A DNA stretch of 64,000 bases from an uncultured Alistipes sp. (GTDB lineage: Bacteria > Bacteroidota > Bacteroidia > Bacteroidales > UBA932): positions 1 through 64,000 of the forward strand of contig CABMPD010000015.1 in the NCBI GenBank assembly GCA_902388455.1, in the 5' to 3' direction. Made by a program: the position numbers and the translations under genes. The notes under the pieces were generated by a model, which made no database searches, was not told the origin of the DNA, and saw only the letters and a program-made list of their open reading frames with translations. Positions 44,687 through 54,454 of this stretch are shown here, in pieces (positions within the stretch are counted from its first letter, which is position 1; each line of letters starts with the position of its first letter).

Positions 44687-46642
44687 TCAGTTACTCAGTT
44701 CTATCCACTCCTCCATCGTGCGGTCGAGGGTCCGTTTCAGTTCCAGATATTCCCGGGTCAGCTTGTCGATGTCGGTATCAGCCGACGGAGCGGCCAGGAC
44801 CTTCTCCAGCTCCTTCATCTGAGCCTCAAGGTCGGCTATCTTCTTCTCGCAGCTCTCAATGCGCTTCTGCTTGCGGCGCTGCTCCTTCTGCTCCTGGAAG
44901 GAGAGACTGGATGCCGTGCGGGGCTTGGGAGAGGCCTCTTCCAGCGGAGTTTTCTCCTGCTTCTGCGGCTTCGGTTCCGGCTGAGAAGTACGTTCCAGGT
45001 CCTGCAGGGTCTCGATCCTGCGCTTCTCGATGAAGTCCTGCACTCCTCCCAGGTACTCCTTGACATGGCCGTCGCGGAATTCGTAGACCTTGTCCACCAG
45101 CCCGTCGAGGAAGTCCCTGTCGTGCGACACGATGACCAGTGTGCCGTCGTAGCGCTGGAGGGCCTGCTTGAGCACGTCCTTGGAGCGGATATCCATGTGG
45201 TTGGTCGGCTCGTCAAGGGCCAGGAGGTTGTAGGGATGGAGGATGAGCTTGGCCATGGCCAGACGGGAGCGCTCCCCTCCGCTGAGCACGGCCACCTTCT
45301 TGTCGATGTCCTCTCCGCGGAAGAGGAAGGCTCCGAGGATATCCCGCAGCTTGGTGCGGATATCGCCCACGGCCACCTTGTCGAGGGTGTCGTAGACGGT
45401 GTCGTTCCTGTCCAGTACGTCCTCCTGGTTCTGAGCGTAGTAACCCAAGGCGACATTGTACCCGAGGGAGGCCGAGCCGGTTATGGGCCGCAGTTCCCCG
45501 GTAATGTATTTCATCATGGTACTCTTTCCCTCGCCGTTGCGTCCGACGAAGGCCACCTTCTCCCCTCTCTCCACGGTCAGGTCGATGTCGGTGAACACCA
45601 CCTTAGGACTGCCCGAGCCATCGCGGGACGGATAGCCTCCGGTGAGTGCCTTGGCCTGGAAGACGATCTGGCCGGAGCGGGGAGCGGGCGGGAACTTGAC
45701 GTGGAGGGCCGAATTGTCCTCGATGTCTATCTCTATGCGCTCGAGCTTGTCGAGCTGCTTGATGCGGGACTGCACCTGATTGCTCTTGGTGGGCTTGTAA
45801 CGGAAGCGCTCGATGAACTCCTCGGTCTTCTCGATCATCCGCTGCTGGTTCTCGTAGGCGGCCCGCTGCTGCTCCATCCGCTCGCGGCGCAGCTCCACGT
45901 ACTTGGAGTACGGCACCTTGTAGTCGTAGATGTGTCCCAGAACTATCTCCACAGTACGGGTGGTCACCCGGTCCAGGAAACGGCGGTCATGGGAGATGAG
46001 CACCACCGAGCCACGGTAGCCGAAGAGGTAGTCCTCGAGCCACTGGATGGACTCGATGTCGAGGTGGTTGGTGGGCTCGTCCAGCAGGAGGACATCGGGC
46101 TTGGTCAGCAGGACCTTGGCCAGTTCCACGCGCATGTTCCAGCCCTGTGAGAAGGTGCTGCGCTGCCGTCCGAGCTCGCTCTTCTTGAAACCTAGGCCCA
46201 CCAGGGTCTTCTCGGCCAGCACGGCGGGAGACTCGGACTGGGCCATGGCCAGCTTGTCGTTGAGTTCGTTGAGTTCCTCTATCAGCCGATGGTAGGCCGG
46301 GGACTCGTAGTCGGTCCTCTCGCCCAGCTCGCGGCTGATCTCCTCCACCCTCTCACCCATGGTGAAATGGTCGGCGAAGACGGACATGGCGGCCTCGATG
46401 ACCGTGGTGTCCTTGGAGTAACTCATTATCTGGGGCAGGTAGCCTACGGTCTGCTCCCTAGGCTTCATGATGGAGCCGGAAGTCGGACGCTCCACACCGG
46501 CTATGAGCTTGAGTATCGTACTCTTGCCCGCACCGTTCTTGCCCACGAGGGCTATATGCTCCCCGTCGCTGACGTGGAAACTGATGTCGTCCAGGAGGGT
46601 GAAGCCTCCGAAGGCTACTGTGAGATTATTTATCGATATCAT
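44687..46642 (-). CDS. ABC-F family ATPase (translation factor, Uup/YdiF-like)
   Basis: A 651-residue soluble protein with two ABC domains and no membrane segments. Walker A motifs are GKNGAGKST (34-42) and GRNGEGKST (about 365); Walker B regions read LLLDEPTNHLD and LALDEPTNHMD; the second signature is LSGGERSRLAMAKL. A linker with charged helices (about 240-300) and a C-terminal coiled coil (about 570-651) fit ABC-F ribosome-binding proteins. The start overlaps tatC by 17 bases. Confidence 0.92.
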   Translation of the reverse strand: MISINNLTVAFGGFTLLDDISFHVSDGEHIALVGKNGAGKSTILKLIAGVERPTSGSIMKPREQTVGYLPQIMSYSKDTTVIEAAMSVFADHFTMGERVEEISRELGERTDYESPAYHRLIEELNELNDKLAMAQSESPAVLAEKTLVGLGFKKSELGRQRSTFSQGWNMRVELAKVLLTKPDVLLLDEPTNHLDIESIQWLEDYLFGYRGSVVLISHDRRFLDRVTTRTVEIVLGHIYDYKVPYSKYVELRRERMEQQRAAYENQQRMIEKTEEFIERFRYKPTKSNQVQSRIKQLDKLERIEIDIEDNSALHVKFPPAPRSGQIVFQAKALTGGYPSRDGSGSPKVVFTDIDLTVERGEKVAFVGRNGEGKSTMMKYITGELRPITGSASLGYNVALGYYAQNQEDVLDRNDTVYDTLDKVAVGDIRTKLRDILGAFLFRGEDIDKKVAVLSGGERSRLAMAKLILHPYNLLALDEPTNHMDIRSKDVLKQALQRYDGTLVIVSHDRDFLDGLVDKVYEFRDGHVKEYLGGVQDFIEKRRIETLQDLERTSQPEPKPQKQEKTPLEEASPKPRTASSLSFQEQKEQRRKQKRIESCEKKIADLEAQMKELEKVLAAPSADTDIDKLTREYLELKRTLDRTMEEWIELSN

Positions 46643-47441
46643 TTCTAACTTCTACTTCTTTCGGTTTGTCTTTACACAGGGTTATGGATACCTCGTAGAG
46701 CAGGTACAGGGGCAGGGCGACCACTATCATCGTGAAGGCGTCTCCCGAGGGGGTTATGACAGCCGATATGGCTAAGGCGGCCACTATCGCGTACTTGCGG
46801 AAACTCCTCAGCATCTGCCGGTTGATGATCCCTATCCGGGACAGTAGAAGAGCTAAGGCCGGCAACTCGAAGACTACACCCATTATCAGGTTGAGCTTCA
46901 GGAACATCCCGATATACGAGAGCAGCGATATCTGGTTGGCCACCGACTCGCTCACCTGATAGGTTCCCAGAAAACGCAGGGTCAGCGGGAAGACCACCAC
47001 GTAGCCCACCCCCACGCCGATGTAGAACAGCAGGGAGGACAGCCCGAAAGCCGTCTCGGCAGCCCGCCTCTCCCGGTCGTACAGCGCAGGTCTCACGAAG
47101 AGCCACACCTGATAGATCAGAAACGGCAGGGCCACGATAACCGCCAGCCAGAAGGAGATGCGCACATGGGTGAAGAACTGGGCGGCCAGGTCGATATTGA
47201 CCAGTTCCACCCGGAAAGGCTCTAAAGCCCCGAGACCGAGCAGTCCCAGCAGCCTGTCCATCCACCGGTAGACGAAGAAACCGTCCGTCAGCGGAGCCAG
47301 CACCACCCCGTCGAAGACCGTCTCCTTGCACAGGAATAGCGCGACCATCAGGACAATAAGCACAGCAAAGCTGCGGAAGATCACCTTTCGCAGCTCGTCT
47401 AAATGTTCCCAGAAGGTCATTTCTCCCGCCACGGCACCCAT
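46626..47441 (-). CDS. tatC: Twin-arginine translocase subunit TatC
   Basis: A 271-residue protein with about six membrane helices. The N-terminal TFWEHLDELRKVIFRS block is diagnostic for TatC and forms part of the signal-peptide binding site; the Glu in the FVRPALYDRERRAAE loop is also typical. TatC recognises twin-arginine signals and, with TatA, exports folded proteins. It follows tatA after 3 bases and overlaps the ABC-F gene by 17 bases. Confidence 0.95.
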   Translation of the reverse strand: MGAVAGEMTFWEHLDELRKVIFRSFAVLIVLMVALFLCKETVFDGVVLAPLTDGFFVYRWMDRLLGLLGLGALEPFRVELVNIDLAAQFFTHVRISFWLAVIVALPFLIYQVWLFVRPALYDRERRAAETAFGLSSLLFYIGVGVGYVVVFPLTLRFLGTYQVSESVANQISLLSYIGMFLKLNLIMGVVFELPALALLLSRIGIINRQMLRSFRKYAIVAALAISAVITPSGDAFTMIVVALPLYLLYEVSITLCKDKPKEVEVRNDIDK

Positions 47442-47444
47442 CTC

Positions 47445-47678
47445 CTACTTCTTCCCGGCGGAGCTGTCCTTTGCGGAGGACGAATCCTTCTTGGCAGAGG
47501 AATCCGCATTCAGGTCCTCCTCAATGCCGTTGACCCCCTCCTTGAAACTCTTGACACCCTTGCCGAAGCTCTTCATCAGCTCGGGAATCTTCTTCGCCCC
47601 GAACAGCAGCAGGACGATGAGCAGCAGCACCAATATCTCGGTCAGTCCGACGGATCCTAAAAACAAAAGTGTAAGCAT
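47445..47678 (-). CDS. tatA: Twin-arginine translocase subunit TatA/E
   Basis: A 77-residue protein with one N-terminal membrane helix (about 9-27), the hinge [11 protein letters not shown] and an amphipathic helix [12 protein letters not shown]. The tail is charged and Ser/Lys/Asp-rich. It oligomerises with TatC to form the translocation pore. A single TatA-type protein next to TatC is a minimal TatAC arrangement. It lies 12 bases after the thioesterase gene. Confidence 0.93.
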   Translation of the reverse strand: MLTLLFLGSVGLTEILVLLLIVLLLFGAKKIPELMKSFGKGVKSFKEGVNGIEEDLNADSSAKKDSSSAKDSSAGKK

Positions 47679-47690
47679 ATCTTCTAGTTA

Positions 47691-48128
47691 TTATTTATTT
47701 TCTTTTGCTGCAGCCTGTTCCATGTCGGCCTTACGGAATACTTCCAGCAGGGCGGCGGGGATACGGGTCGGCCGGCGGTTGTCGCTGTGGATGAACCCGA
47801 GGACCACCGAGCCGTCGCAGACTAAGTCTCCATTCTGGTTATAAATGTCCGTAAGCACCTCTATCCGAGCCATCGGCTCCTTCTCCACCCGGGAGACCAC
47901 CCGGAGCACGTCCCCCATCCGGGCCGGCGTGTGATACTTCGCACTTACCGACACCACCGGCATCATGATTCCGCTCTTCTCAAGTTCCGTGATGGGCAGT
48001 CCGACATCCAGCAGGAACTGGTGCCGGCCGCACTCGAAGTAGCGGATGTAGTTCGAATGATGGACTATCCCCATCAGGTCCGTCTCATAGTAGCGGACCT
48101 CGATCTGTGTCTCTGACTGGATATACAT
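47691..48128 (-). CDS. Acyl-CoA thioesterase, YbgC/4HBT hot-dog family
   Basis: A 145-residue hot-dog-fold protein. The active-site region ETDLMGIVHHSNYIRYFE, with the Asp as catalytic residue, is typical of the YbgC/4-hydroxybenzoyl-CoA thioesterase group. Such enzymes hydrolyse acyl-CoA or acyl-ACP thioesters; the substrate here is unknown. It sits 18 bases after valS and 12 before tatA. Confidence 0.87.
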   Translation of the reverse strand: MYIQSETQIEVRYYETDLMGIVHHSNYIRYFECGRHQFLLDVGLPITELEKSGIMMPVVSVSAKYHTPARMGDVLRVVSRVEKEPMARIEVLTDIYNQNGDLVCDGSVVLGFIHSDNRRPTRIPAALLEVFRKADMEQAAAKENK

Positions 48129-48146
48129 GGCTTCTGTCTATTCTGT

Positions 48147-50798
48147 TCAGCCTTTAAGGGCCTCTATGGTCTTGCGCAGTCCCTCTATCTTGGCAGTGGC
48201 GTCGGCCCGCTTCTTCTCCTCTCCGCGCACCACGGCCTCGGGAGCATTCTGCATGAATTTCTCATTGGACAGCTTGGCATTCACGCCCTTGAGGAATTTC
48301 TCCAGACGCTCAATCTCGGCCTCGGCCTTGACAATCTCCTCCTGCACGTCGGTCTTGCCGGCAAGGGGCACGAACATCTCGACAGTGCCCACGAGGAAGG
48401 ATGCCCCGGCCTCACGTCCTCCGAAATCCTCCACGAAGGAAATCTCCCCCACATTGCCCATACGGCGGACTATGCCGGTCATCTCCTGGGGGAATGCCCC
48501 CTTGATGCGCAGGTCGAGGGCCTCTTTCGGGGAAATGCCCTTCTTCTGGCGGATATTCCTGAGAGCGGCCACAGCCTCGGTGGCAAGCCCGAAGTCGCGG
48601 ATAAACGCCTCGTCGTACTCTCCTCCGGCAGGCTGGCGTTCCAGCATGACGGTCGCGCCCTCGGGACGCTCCGCGATGTTGTGCCACAGTTCCTCGGTGA
48701 TGAACGGCATCACGGGGTGCAGGAGCTTGAGCAGGGAATCGAAAAATCCGATGGTGGCATCGTATGTGGCTCCGTCCACCGGAGAACCGAAGGCCGGCTT
48801 GACTATCTCGAGGTACCAGGCGCAGAAGTCGTCCCAGAACAGCTTGTAGAGGGTCATCAGCGCATCGGAAATCCTGAATTTGGAGAAATGGTCATCGACA
48901 GTGGCTATTGCCTGATTGAGCTTGTGGGTAAACCACTTGACTGCAAGTGCCGAATGCTCGGGAGCAGCGGCGGTGCGGTCCACACTCCAGCCTTTAACCA
49001 AGCGGTAGGCGTTCCATATCTTGTTGCAGAAGTTGCGGCCCTGCTCCACCTGAGACTCGTCGAAGAGGATGTCGTTGCCGGCAGCAGTGCAGAGCAGCAT
49101 GCCGATACGGACTCCGTCGGCCCCGTAGTCATCGATGAGTTTCAGAGGGTCAGGCGAGTTGCCGAGGGTCTTGGACATCTTGCGGCCCAGTTTGTCACGG
49201 ACGATACCGGTAAAATAGACGTTGTGGAAAGGCACCTTGTCCATGAATTCGTTGCCGGCCATGACCATCCTGGCCACCCAGAAGAAGATGATATCCGGGG
49301 CGGTCACAAGGTCGTTGGTCGGATAGTAGTACGCTAAATCGGCATTCGGAGCCTTCTCGGGGAAGCCGGGCTTGCCGGGATCGAATACCGAGATGGGCCA
49401 GAGCCACGAGGAGAACCAGGTGTCCAGCACATCCTCGTCGCGCCTGAGGTCAGCGGCTGTAACCGAGGGGTCGAGCTGCTGCGCGGCCTTCAAAGCCTCC
49501 TCCTCGGTAGCCTCCACCACATAGCGGCCGTCAGGCAGGTAGTATGCGGGTATCTGCTGCCCCCACCACAGCTGACGGGAGATGCACCAGTCGCGGGTAT
49601 TCTCCATCCAGTGGCGGTAGGAGTTGCGGTATTTGTCGGGTATGAGGCGTATCTCTCCGTCCTCCACGCGGGCCAGGGCAGCCTTGGAGAGCTCATCCAT
49701 CTTGATGAACCACTGCATAGACAGCTTCGGTTCGATAACGGCATCAGTTCTCTCGGAGTGTCCTACAGGCGAGAGGTAGTCCTCCTCCTTCTCGAGCTGC
49801 CCGGCCTCTGCCAGCATTTTCACTATCTTCTTGCGGGCCACGAAACGGTCCTCGCCCACGAGGATTACAGCCTTCTCGTTGAGCCGTCCGTGGTCGTCGA
49901 TGATGTCGAGCACCGGCAGGTTGTGCCTCAGGCCTATCTCGTAGTCGTTCACGTCGTGGGCCGGAGTCACTTTCAGGCAGCCTGTACCGAAATCCATGGT
50001 CACATACGAATCCTCTATGATGGGAATCTCCCTGTTGATCAAAGGGATAAGTATCTTCTTGCCGCGCAGGTGGTGATACCTCGGATCCTCCGGATTGATG
50101 CAGACAGCGGCATCGGCCATGATGGTCTCGGGACGGGTCGTGGCTATGACTATGTAGTCGTCAGTGGGATTGCCGGCCCCGTCGGACACCTTGTAGCGCA
50201 GGTAGTAGAGCTTGGACCTGGTCTCCTTGTGGATCACCTCGTCATCGCTCACAGCGGTCAGGGCCTGGGGATCCCAGTTGACCATCCTCACGCCGCGGTA
50301 GATATATCCTTTCTTGTAGAAATAAACGAATGTATTGATGACCGCCTCACTGAGAGCCGGATCCATCGTAAAGCGGGTACGGTCCCAGTCGCAGGAGGCC
50401 CCGAGTTTCTTGAGCTGCTCGAGGATGATGCCGCCGTGCTTCTCCTTCCATTCCCAGGCATGTTTCATGAACTCCTCGCGGGTCAGGGAGGACTTGTCGA
50501 TGCCCTGCTCCTTCAGCTTGGCCACCACCTTGGCCTCGGTGGCGATGGACGCATGGTCGGTACCAGGCACCCAGCAGGCGTTCTTGCCCTGCATGCGGGC
50601 GCGGCGGACGAGCACGTCCTGTATCGTATTGTTGAGCATGTGTCCCATGTGCAGCACACCTGTCACATTGGGCGGCGGGATGACCACAGTATAGGGTTCC
50701 CGGCTATCGGGTTCCGAATGGAAAAACTTGTTCTTCAACCAGTAAGAGTACCATTTCTCCTCTACTTCCGAGGGGCTGTATTTCGCTGACAGTTCCAT
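48147..50798 (-). CDS. valS: Valyl-tRNA synthetase
   Basis: An 883-residue class I synthetase charging tRNA-Val. HIGH appears as [14 protein letters not shown] (about 40-53) and KMSKS as [11 protein letters not shown] (about 536-546). The editing (CP1) domain includes [16 protein letters not shown]-terminal coiled-coil arm (about 815-883), characteristic of ValRS, ends the protein. Length is normal. First gene of the leftward valS-thioesterase-tatA-tatC-ABC-F-rlmB run. Confidence 0.97.
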   Translation of the reverse strand: MELSAKYSPSEVEEKWYSYWLKNKFFHSEPDSREPYTVVIPPPNVTGVLHMGHMLNNTIQDVLVRRARMQGKNACWVPGTDHASIATEAKVVAKLKEQGIDKSSLTREEFMKHAWEWKEKHGGIILEQLKKLGASCDWDRTRFTMDPALSEAVINTFVYFYKKGYIYRGVRMVNWDPQALTAVSDDEVIHKETRSKLYYLRYKVSDGAGNPTDDYIVIATTRPETIMADAAVCINPEDPRYHHLRGKKILIPLINREIPIIEDSYVTMDFGTGCLKVTPAHDVNDYEIGLRHNLPVLDIIDDHGRLNEKAVILVGEDRFVARKKIVKMLAEAGQLEKEEDYLSPVGHSERTDAVIEPKLSMQWFIKMDELSKAALARVEDGEIRLIPDKYRNSYRHWMENTRDWCISRQLWWGQQIPAYYLPDGRYVVEATEEEALKAAQQLDPSVTAADLRRDEDVLDTWFSSWLWPISVFDPGKPGFPEKAPNADLAYYYPTNDLVTAPDIIFFWVARMVMAGNEFMDKVPFHNVYFTGIVRDKLGRKMSKTLGNSPDPLKLIDDYGADGVRIGMLLCTAAGNDILFDESQVEQGRNFCNKIWNAYRLVKGWSVDRTAAAPEHSALAVKWFTHKLNQAIATVDDHFSKFRISDALMTLYKLFWDDFCAWYLEIVKPAFGSPVDGATYDATIGFFDSLLKLLHPVMPFITEELWHNIAERPEGATVMLERQPAGGEYDEAFIRDFGLATEAVAALRNIRQKKGISPKEALDLRIKGAFPQEMTGIVRRMGNVGEISFVEDFGGREAGASFLVGTVEMFVPLAGKTDVQEEIVKAEAEIERLEKFLKGVNAKLSNEKFMQNAPEAVVRGEEKKRADATAKIEGLRKTIEALKG

Positions 50799-50818
50799 AT
50801 TTCTTGCAAATTAGCCTG

Positions 50819-50826
50819 CAAATATA
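50819..50826 (-). promoter_or_regulatory. Putative -7 box of valS
   Basis: Minus-strand TATATTTG, 21 bases before the valS ATG, in the 79-base divergent gap to the DUF3467 gene. No TTTG at the usual distance. Confidence 0.45.
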
Positions 50827-50838
50827 AGAAGATTTGTG

Positions 50839-50846
50839 TAGATTTG
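50839..50846 (+). promoter_or_regulatory. Putative -7 box of the DUF3467-maf operon
   Basis: TAGATTTG fits TAnnTTTG, 32 bases before the DUF3467 ATG. The two divergent -7 boxes lie only 12 bases apart, so the two transcripts may compete. Confidence 0.4.
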
Positions 50847-50877
50847 CGGGACGTTTCAAAACATTATTTCATAAGAC

Positions 50878-51204
50878 ATGGACAATCAGCAACAGAAAAA
50901 GGAAATAGGCATCGAGCTCACCAAGGAGACCGCTGCCGGCAACTACTCCAACCTCGCCCTCATCACCCACTCCAACAGCGAGTTCATCCTGGATTTCGCC
51001 CGCATGCTACCAGGCTATCCCAAGGCCCAGGTAGTCAGCCGCGTCATCATGACTCCCGAGCACGCCAAGAGACTGCTCCTGGCCCTGAGCGACAACATCA
51101 GCAAATACGAAAGCCAGAACGGCGAGATACGTCTAGGCTCGCCCAATCTGCCCAAGAACACCATCCCCTTCGGATTCGGCGGTCCCAATACCCCGGAGGC
51201 CTGA
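50878..51204 (+). CDS. DUF3467 domain protein
   Basis: A 108-residue protein of the DUF3467 family, small proteins frequent in Bacteroidota. The core is YSNLALITHSNSEFILDF followed by RVIMTPEHAKRLLLALSDNI; the tail is Pro/Gly/Asn-rich. There is no signal peptide or catalytic motif. Function unknown. It is the first gene of a tight four-gene rightward operon, 3 bases before the DUF2520 gene. Confidence 0.85.
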   Translation: MDNQQQKKEIGIELTKETAAGNYSNLALITHSNSEFILDFARMLPGYPKAQVVSRVIMTPEHAKRLLLALSDNISKYESQNGEIRLGSPNLPKNTIPFGFGGPNTPEA

Positions 51205-51207
51205 CCG

Positions 51208-52071
51208 ATGAAGCCGGACATAGCATTCGTCGGGGCCGGGAACGTGGCATTCCGATTTTCCCTGGCCCTGCAGGAGAAAGGGTACAATATCAGCACCGTC
51301 TACAGCCGTACTGAGAAAAGCCGCGACCGTCTGGTCAGGGCCCTCAGGGCCAACGGGTCGGACACCAAGGCCGCCGGGAGGCTACAAGACCTGCAGGAGG
51401 CATCCCTCGTGGTCATCGCGGTTACGGACGACGCCATCCCGCAGCTGGTGGAGGAAATGGCAACGGCATTCTCATGGACAGACAGTGACAATGCCGCGGA
51501 AAAGGCTGTTTCCCGCCGGCTTCCGGCTGTGGTGCATACATCAGGTGCCACCCCGCTCCAGGTCCTGCAGCCCCTCGCGGATCTGGGCTGCGCCTGCGGA
51601 GTGATGTATCCCCTGATGACGCTCAGCCGCAACAAGAACATAGAGTTCCGCGACGTGCCCCTGCTACTGGAGGCCTCCACCGACGGACTTGGAACGCTCC
51701 TGGACTCCATGGCCGAGGACCTGGGCGGAGAGCATTATTTCTACTCCTCCGAAGACAGACTGAAAATGCATGTGGCCGCAGTGTTCACCACCAACTTCGT
51801 CAACTATCTCCTCGGCCTGGCCTTCCCCATCGTCCAGCACGACCATCCCCTGCTCATCCCCTCCACCATCGAGGCAGTGCGCAACGCATTCCTGCACACC
51901 CCCGCCTCCACCCTCACCGGCCCAGCCCGCAGAGGAGACATGGAGACTATCCGCAAACATATCGGACTGCTGCATGACATGGGACTGAAAGAACAGGAGG
52001 AGATATACCGCCTATTCACCGATAAGATCCTGAAAAAGTACCATCCGGAACAAACAACTGAAGAACAATAG
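51208..52071 (+). CDS. Rossmann-fold/DUF2520 oxidoreductase-like protein
   Basis: A 287-residue protein with an N-terminal NAD(P)-binding Rossmann domain (DIAFVGAGNVAFRFSLAL, about 3-20) and a C-terminal all-helical DUF2520 domain (about 160-280) with HVAAVFTTNFVNYLLGLA. It resembles pyrroline-5-carboxylate or ketopantoate reductase-like proteins, but its substrate is unknown. It starts 3 bases after DUF3467 and is followed 3 bases later by a KdsC-like phosphatase. Confidence 0.82.
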   Translation: MKPDIAFVGAGNVAFRFSLALQEKGYNISTVYSRTEKSRDRLVRALRANGSDTKAAGRLQDLQEASLVVIAVTDDAIPQLVEEMATAFSWTDSDNAAEKAVSRRLPAVVHTSGATPLQVLQPLADLGCACGVMYPLMTLSRNKNIEFRDVPLLLEASTDGLGTLLDSMAEDLGGEHYFYSSEDRLKMHVAAVFTTNFVNYLLGLAFPIVQHDHPLLIPSTIEAVRNAFLHTPASTLTGPARRGDMETIRKHIGLLHDMGLKEQEEIYRLFTDKILKKYHPEQTTEEQ

Positions 52072-52074
52072 ACA

Positions 52075-52617
52075 ATGCCCAACTACAACTATAAAGTGAA
52101 GCTCCACTCCATCCGCGCCTTCGCCTTCGACGTGGACGGAGTGCTGACCGACGGTTCGATTCTCTCCACCCCTGACGGAGACCTGCTCAGAACATTTGAC
52201 TCCAAGGACGGATTTGCCCTCAGAATGTGCAGTATGAAAGGATACCCCGTGGCCATCATCACAGGAGGCGTATCTCAGAGCATTGTGCACAGATTCACCG
52301 GGTTAGGCGTAAAGGAAGAGGACATCTACCAGAAATCCCGCGACAAGGTGCCCGACTTCCTGGATTTCTGCTCCAGACACGGCCTCAAGCCCGAGGAAGT
52401 GGCCTTCGCGGGAGACGACATACCCGACATCCCGGTGCTACGGATGGCCGGGCTGGCTGTCGCTCCGGCCGATGCCGTTCCCGAGGTCAAGGACGTATGC
52501 GACTACGTATCCATCCGCCCGGGAGGCAGAGCCTTTGCCCGCGACCTCATCGAGCAGGTGCTGAAGGTGCATGAGGACTGGTACCTGGATACAGACGTTT
52601 TCGCCAAAACCTTTTGA
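52075..52617 (+). CDS. KdsC-like HAD phosphatase (3-deoxy-D-manno-octulosonate 8-phosphate phosphatase)
   Basis: A 180-residue minimal HAD protein lacking a large cap, as in KdsC. Motif I is AFDVDGVLTDG (nucleophile Asp about 19), motif II IITGG, motif III the Lys in KSRDKVPD, motif IV AGDDIPDIP. KdsC releases phosphate from Kdo-8-P in lipid A/LPS core synthesis; this family also contains related sugar phosphatases. No kdsA/B is adjacent. Confidence 0.85.
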   Translation: MPNYNYKVKLHSIRAFAFDVDGVLTDGSILSTPDGDLLRTFDSKDGFALRMCSMKGYPVAIITGGVSQSIVHRFTGLGVKEEDIYQKSRDKVPDFLDFCSRHGLKPEEVAFAGDDIPDIPVLRMAGLAVAPADAVPEVKDVCDYVSIRPGGRAFARDLIEQVLKVHEDWYLDTDVFAKTF

Positions 52618-52628
52618 CACATACCGCC

Positions 52629-53225
52629 ATGCTGCTTCACGAAGCCCTGAAAGGCCGCCGCTTGGTGCTCGGCTCGGCCTCTCCCCGCAGAAGGGAACTC
52701 CTCGCAGGTCTCGGCCTGGAATTTACCGTAGAGGCCACCCCCGGTGCTCCGGAAACCTATTCCCCCACCCTCATGCCGGATGAGGTGCCGGCCGCCCTCG
52801 CAGTATCCAAGTCGGAGGGATTCCACCGTCCCTTAGAGCCGGACGAGATCCTCATCACCGCCGACACCGTAGTCATCTGCGGGGAAGACATCCTCGGCAA
52901 GCCCTCGGACAGGGAGGACGCAGCCAGGATGCTCCGGGAGCTCTCGGGCCGCACTCACCGCGTGGTCACCGGCGTCTGCCTGCGCGACAATACCCGGCGG
53001 CACGTATTTTCCTGCACCTCCGAAGTGGAATTCAAAGCCCTTGCTGAAGAGGAGATATCCTACTACATCGACCGCTGGCGTCCCTTCGACAAGGCCGGCA
53101 GCTACGGCATCCAGGAATGGATAGGCTACATAGGAATAACCTCCATACGCGGCTCCTACTTCAACATCGTAGGACTCCCCGTACAGAGGCTGTACACTGC
53201 TTTGTGCGAATTTATCGGACAGTGA
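52629..53225 (+). CDS. maf: Maf-family nucleotide pyrophosphatase
   Basis: About 198 residues from the ATG at 52629; a TTG at 52614 overlapping the kdsC-like stop is the alternative start. Maf signatures: LVLGSASPRRRELLAGLGL, the catalytic Asp in ITADTVVICG, and a C-terminal IQEWIGYIGI...GSYFNIVGLPV block. Maf proteins hydrolyse non-canonical or pyrimidine nucleoside triphosphates and arrest septation when overproduced. The 3' end overlaps the convergent amidase gene by 14 bases. Confidence 0.92.
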   Translation: MLLHEALKGRRLVLGSASPRRRELLAGLGLEFTVEATPGAPETYSPTLMPDEVPAALAVSKSEGFHRPLEPDEILITADTVVICGEDILGKPSDREDAARMLRELSGRTHRVVTGVCLRDNTRRHVFSCTSEVEFKALAEEEISYYIDRWRPFDKAGSYGIQEWIGYIGITSIRGSYFNIVGLPVQRLYTALCEFIGQ

Positions 53226-54306
53226 TCATCTCGACACTCTGCCGACGCACTTTATCCAGAGGCTCGACGGTGTATTTCACCTTGGAGAAATCGATGTCAT
53301 TCAGGTCTAAGCAGCGGATCGTGCTGTTCCAGCAGGTGCGCCAGTACATTTTCAGCCCCTTGGTATCGGCCGCCGTCGTAAACTGTGTGGCACCGGGAAT
53401 ATCTGTCGGCTCCTGCCCTTTCTGACGCTCCACTCCTATCGGTATATCGAAATTGTTCAGAATCAGGAAGCAGGACATTACCGTCTCCTCTCCTGTAGGG
53501 TACTGCGGTGCGGTGGCCTGATAATAGGCGGCACGTACAAACCGCGAAGGAGGAGTCACGTCCCCGGGGATTCCTATCATACCGGTGCCGGCTCCGAAGC
53601 GGCGTACCTGCGGATAAGCCGAAAAGGCATTGCCGTCAGCCTCTCCGAAAGCCAGATTGACATAGTTGTTCAGATTGGTAACATGCCAGGGGAAATCGGG
53701 GGAATTGGTCAGCACCCCTACCGTATTCTCGTAGATATGCGTCTTTCCGCCGGTTATCTCGATGACAACCTGCCTTCCGGACGGGTCCCCCACCCTCCAG
53801 TGCGAAGTGCCGGACTGAGGATAGAGCATGGTCACTATTATCTCGTCAAAATGGTCAATCACCTCCTGCACGGTGGAGAATCCGGAGAGTATCCAGCTCA
53901 CCACCTGCATGTCGGGGACAGTACGGCTCACTTCGGTAGAATCGTACTCAGGATACTGGCCGTAACCGGGGAAGAAGAAAAGTCCGGCGGACAGCCCCTT
54001 TTCATTGAGCCCCTCCAGCACGAACTGGTCCATATTGGCCGCCACCCCCACATATCCGTACTTTCCAGTGAATATCAGACCATTGCCGCCATCTGCCGTC
54101 AGGGACACATGCCTGTATCCCCTAGGGACAACCACGTAGCGGCTGTGCAGGTCCGAACCGCCCCACTCCGCCGTCCTGGCCAGCACGAAACTGCCGTCCT
54201 TGGCCGTGAAAGAAATGCCCGTACAGGCATTAAGGTCTGAAAAAAACGTGCAGGCCAGCACCATCGCTGCGGCTGCCGCCCGCCTTAGAATTGCTGAGAT
54301 GTTCAT
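53212..54306 (-). CDS. Secreted linear amide C-N hydrolase (choloylglycine hydrolase/penicillin V acylase family)
   Basis: A 364-residue Ntn hydrolase. The signal peptide ends just before CTGISF, so signal cleavage would expose Cys28 as the N-terminal nucleophile. Conserved Arg and Asp/Asn positions appear in LARTAEWGG, GVAANMDQFVLEGLNEKGLSAG and LTNSPDFPWHVTNL. Relatives include bile salt hydrolases and penicillin V acylases; gut Bacteroidota members often deconjugate bile acids, but the substrate here cannot be called. Single gene with its own -7 box. Confidence 0.88.
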   Translation of the reverse strand: MNISAILRRAAAAAMVLACTFFSDLNACTGISFTAKDGSFVLARTAEWGGSDLHSRYVVVPRGYRHVSLTADGGNGLIFTGKYGYVGVAANMDQFVLEGLNEKGLSAGLFFFPGYGQYPEYDSTEVSRTVPDMQVVSWILSGFSTVQEVIDHFDEIIVTMLYPQSGTSHWRVGDPSGRQVVIEITGGKTHIYENTVGVLTNSPDFPWHVTNLNNYVNLAFGEADGNAFSAYPQVRRFGAGTGMIGIPGDVTPPSRFVRAAYYQATAPQYPTGEETVMSCFLILNNFDIPIGVERQKGQEPTDIPGATQFTTAADTKGLKMYWRTCWNSTIRCLDLNDIDFSKVKYTVEPLDKVRRQSVEMITVR

Positions 54307-54346
54307 ATGGCATTTTATTTTAATTCCTTATTCCAGTTCATCCGAG

Positions 54347-54354
54347 CAAAGTTA
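54347..54354 (-). promoter_or_regulatory. Putative -7 box of the amide hydrolase gene
   Basis: Minus-strand TAACTTTG fits TAnnTTTG, about 40 bases before the ATG and just beyond the polysaccharide-operon terminator. Confidence 0.45.
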
Positions 54355-54372
54355 AGCATAGATTTCCACAAA

Positions 54373-54416
54373 TAAAAATCCCGCCGGCCCCATTTCAGGA
54401 ATGAGACCGGCGGGAT
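54373..54416 (-). terminator. Rho-independent terminator of the polysaccharide operon
   Basis: ATCCCGCCGG (54378-54387) pairs perfectly with CCGGCGGGAT (54407-54416). Read on the minus strand the stem is followed by a T run. It lies 38 bases beyond the wbuC-like stop and marks the end of the long leftward operon. Confidence 0.85.
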
Positions 54417-54454
54417 GTACTGACAATACCGGAAGCAGTTCTGCAGCTGCCTGT

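Noticed and set aside
43868..46150. A 760-codon open frame on the plus strand
   Set aside because: It lies exactly antisense to rlmB and the ABC-F gene, which have full family motifs. GC-rich coding DNA here produces long mirror frames; the protein is leucine/histidine/glycine-rich and matches nothing.
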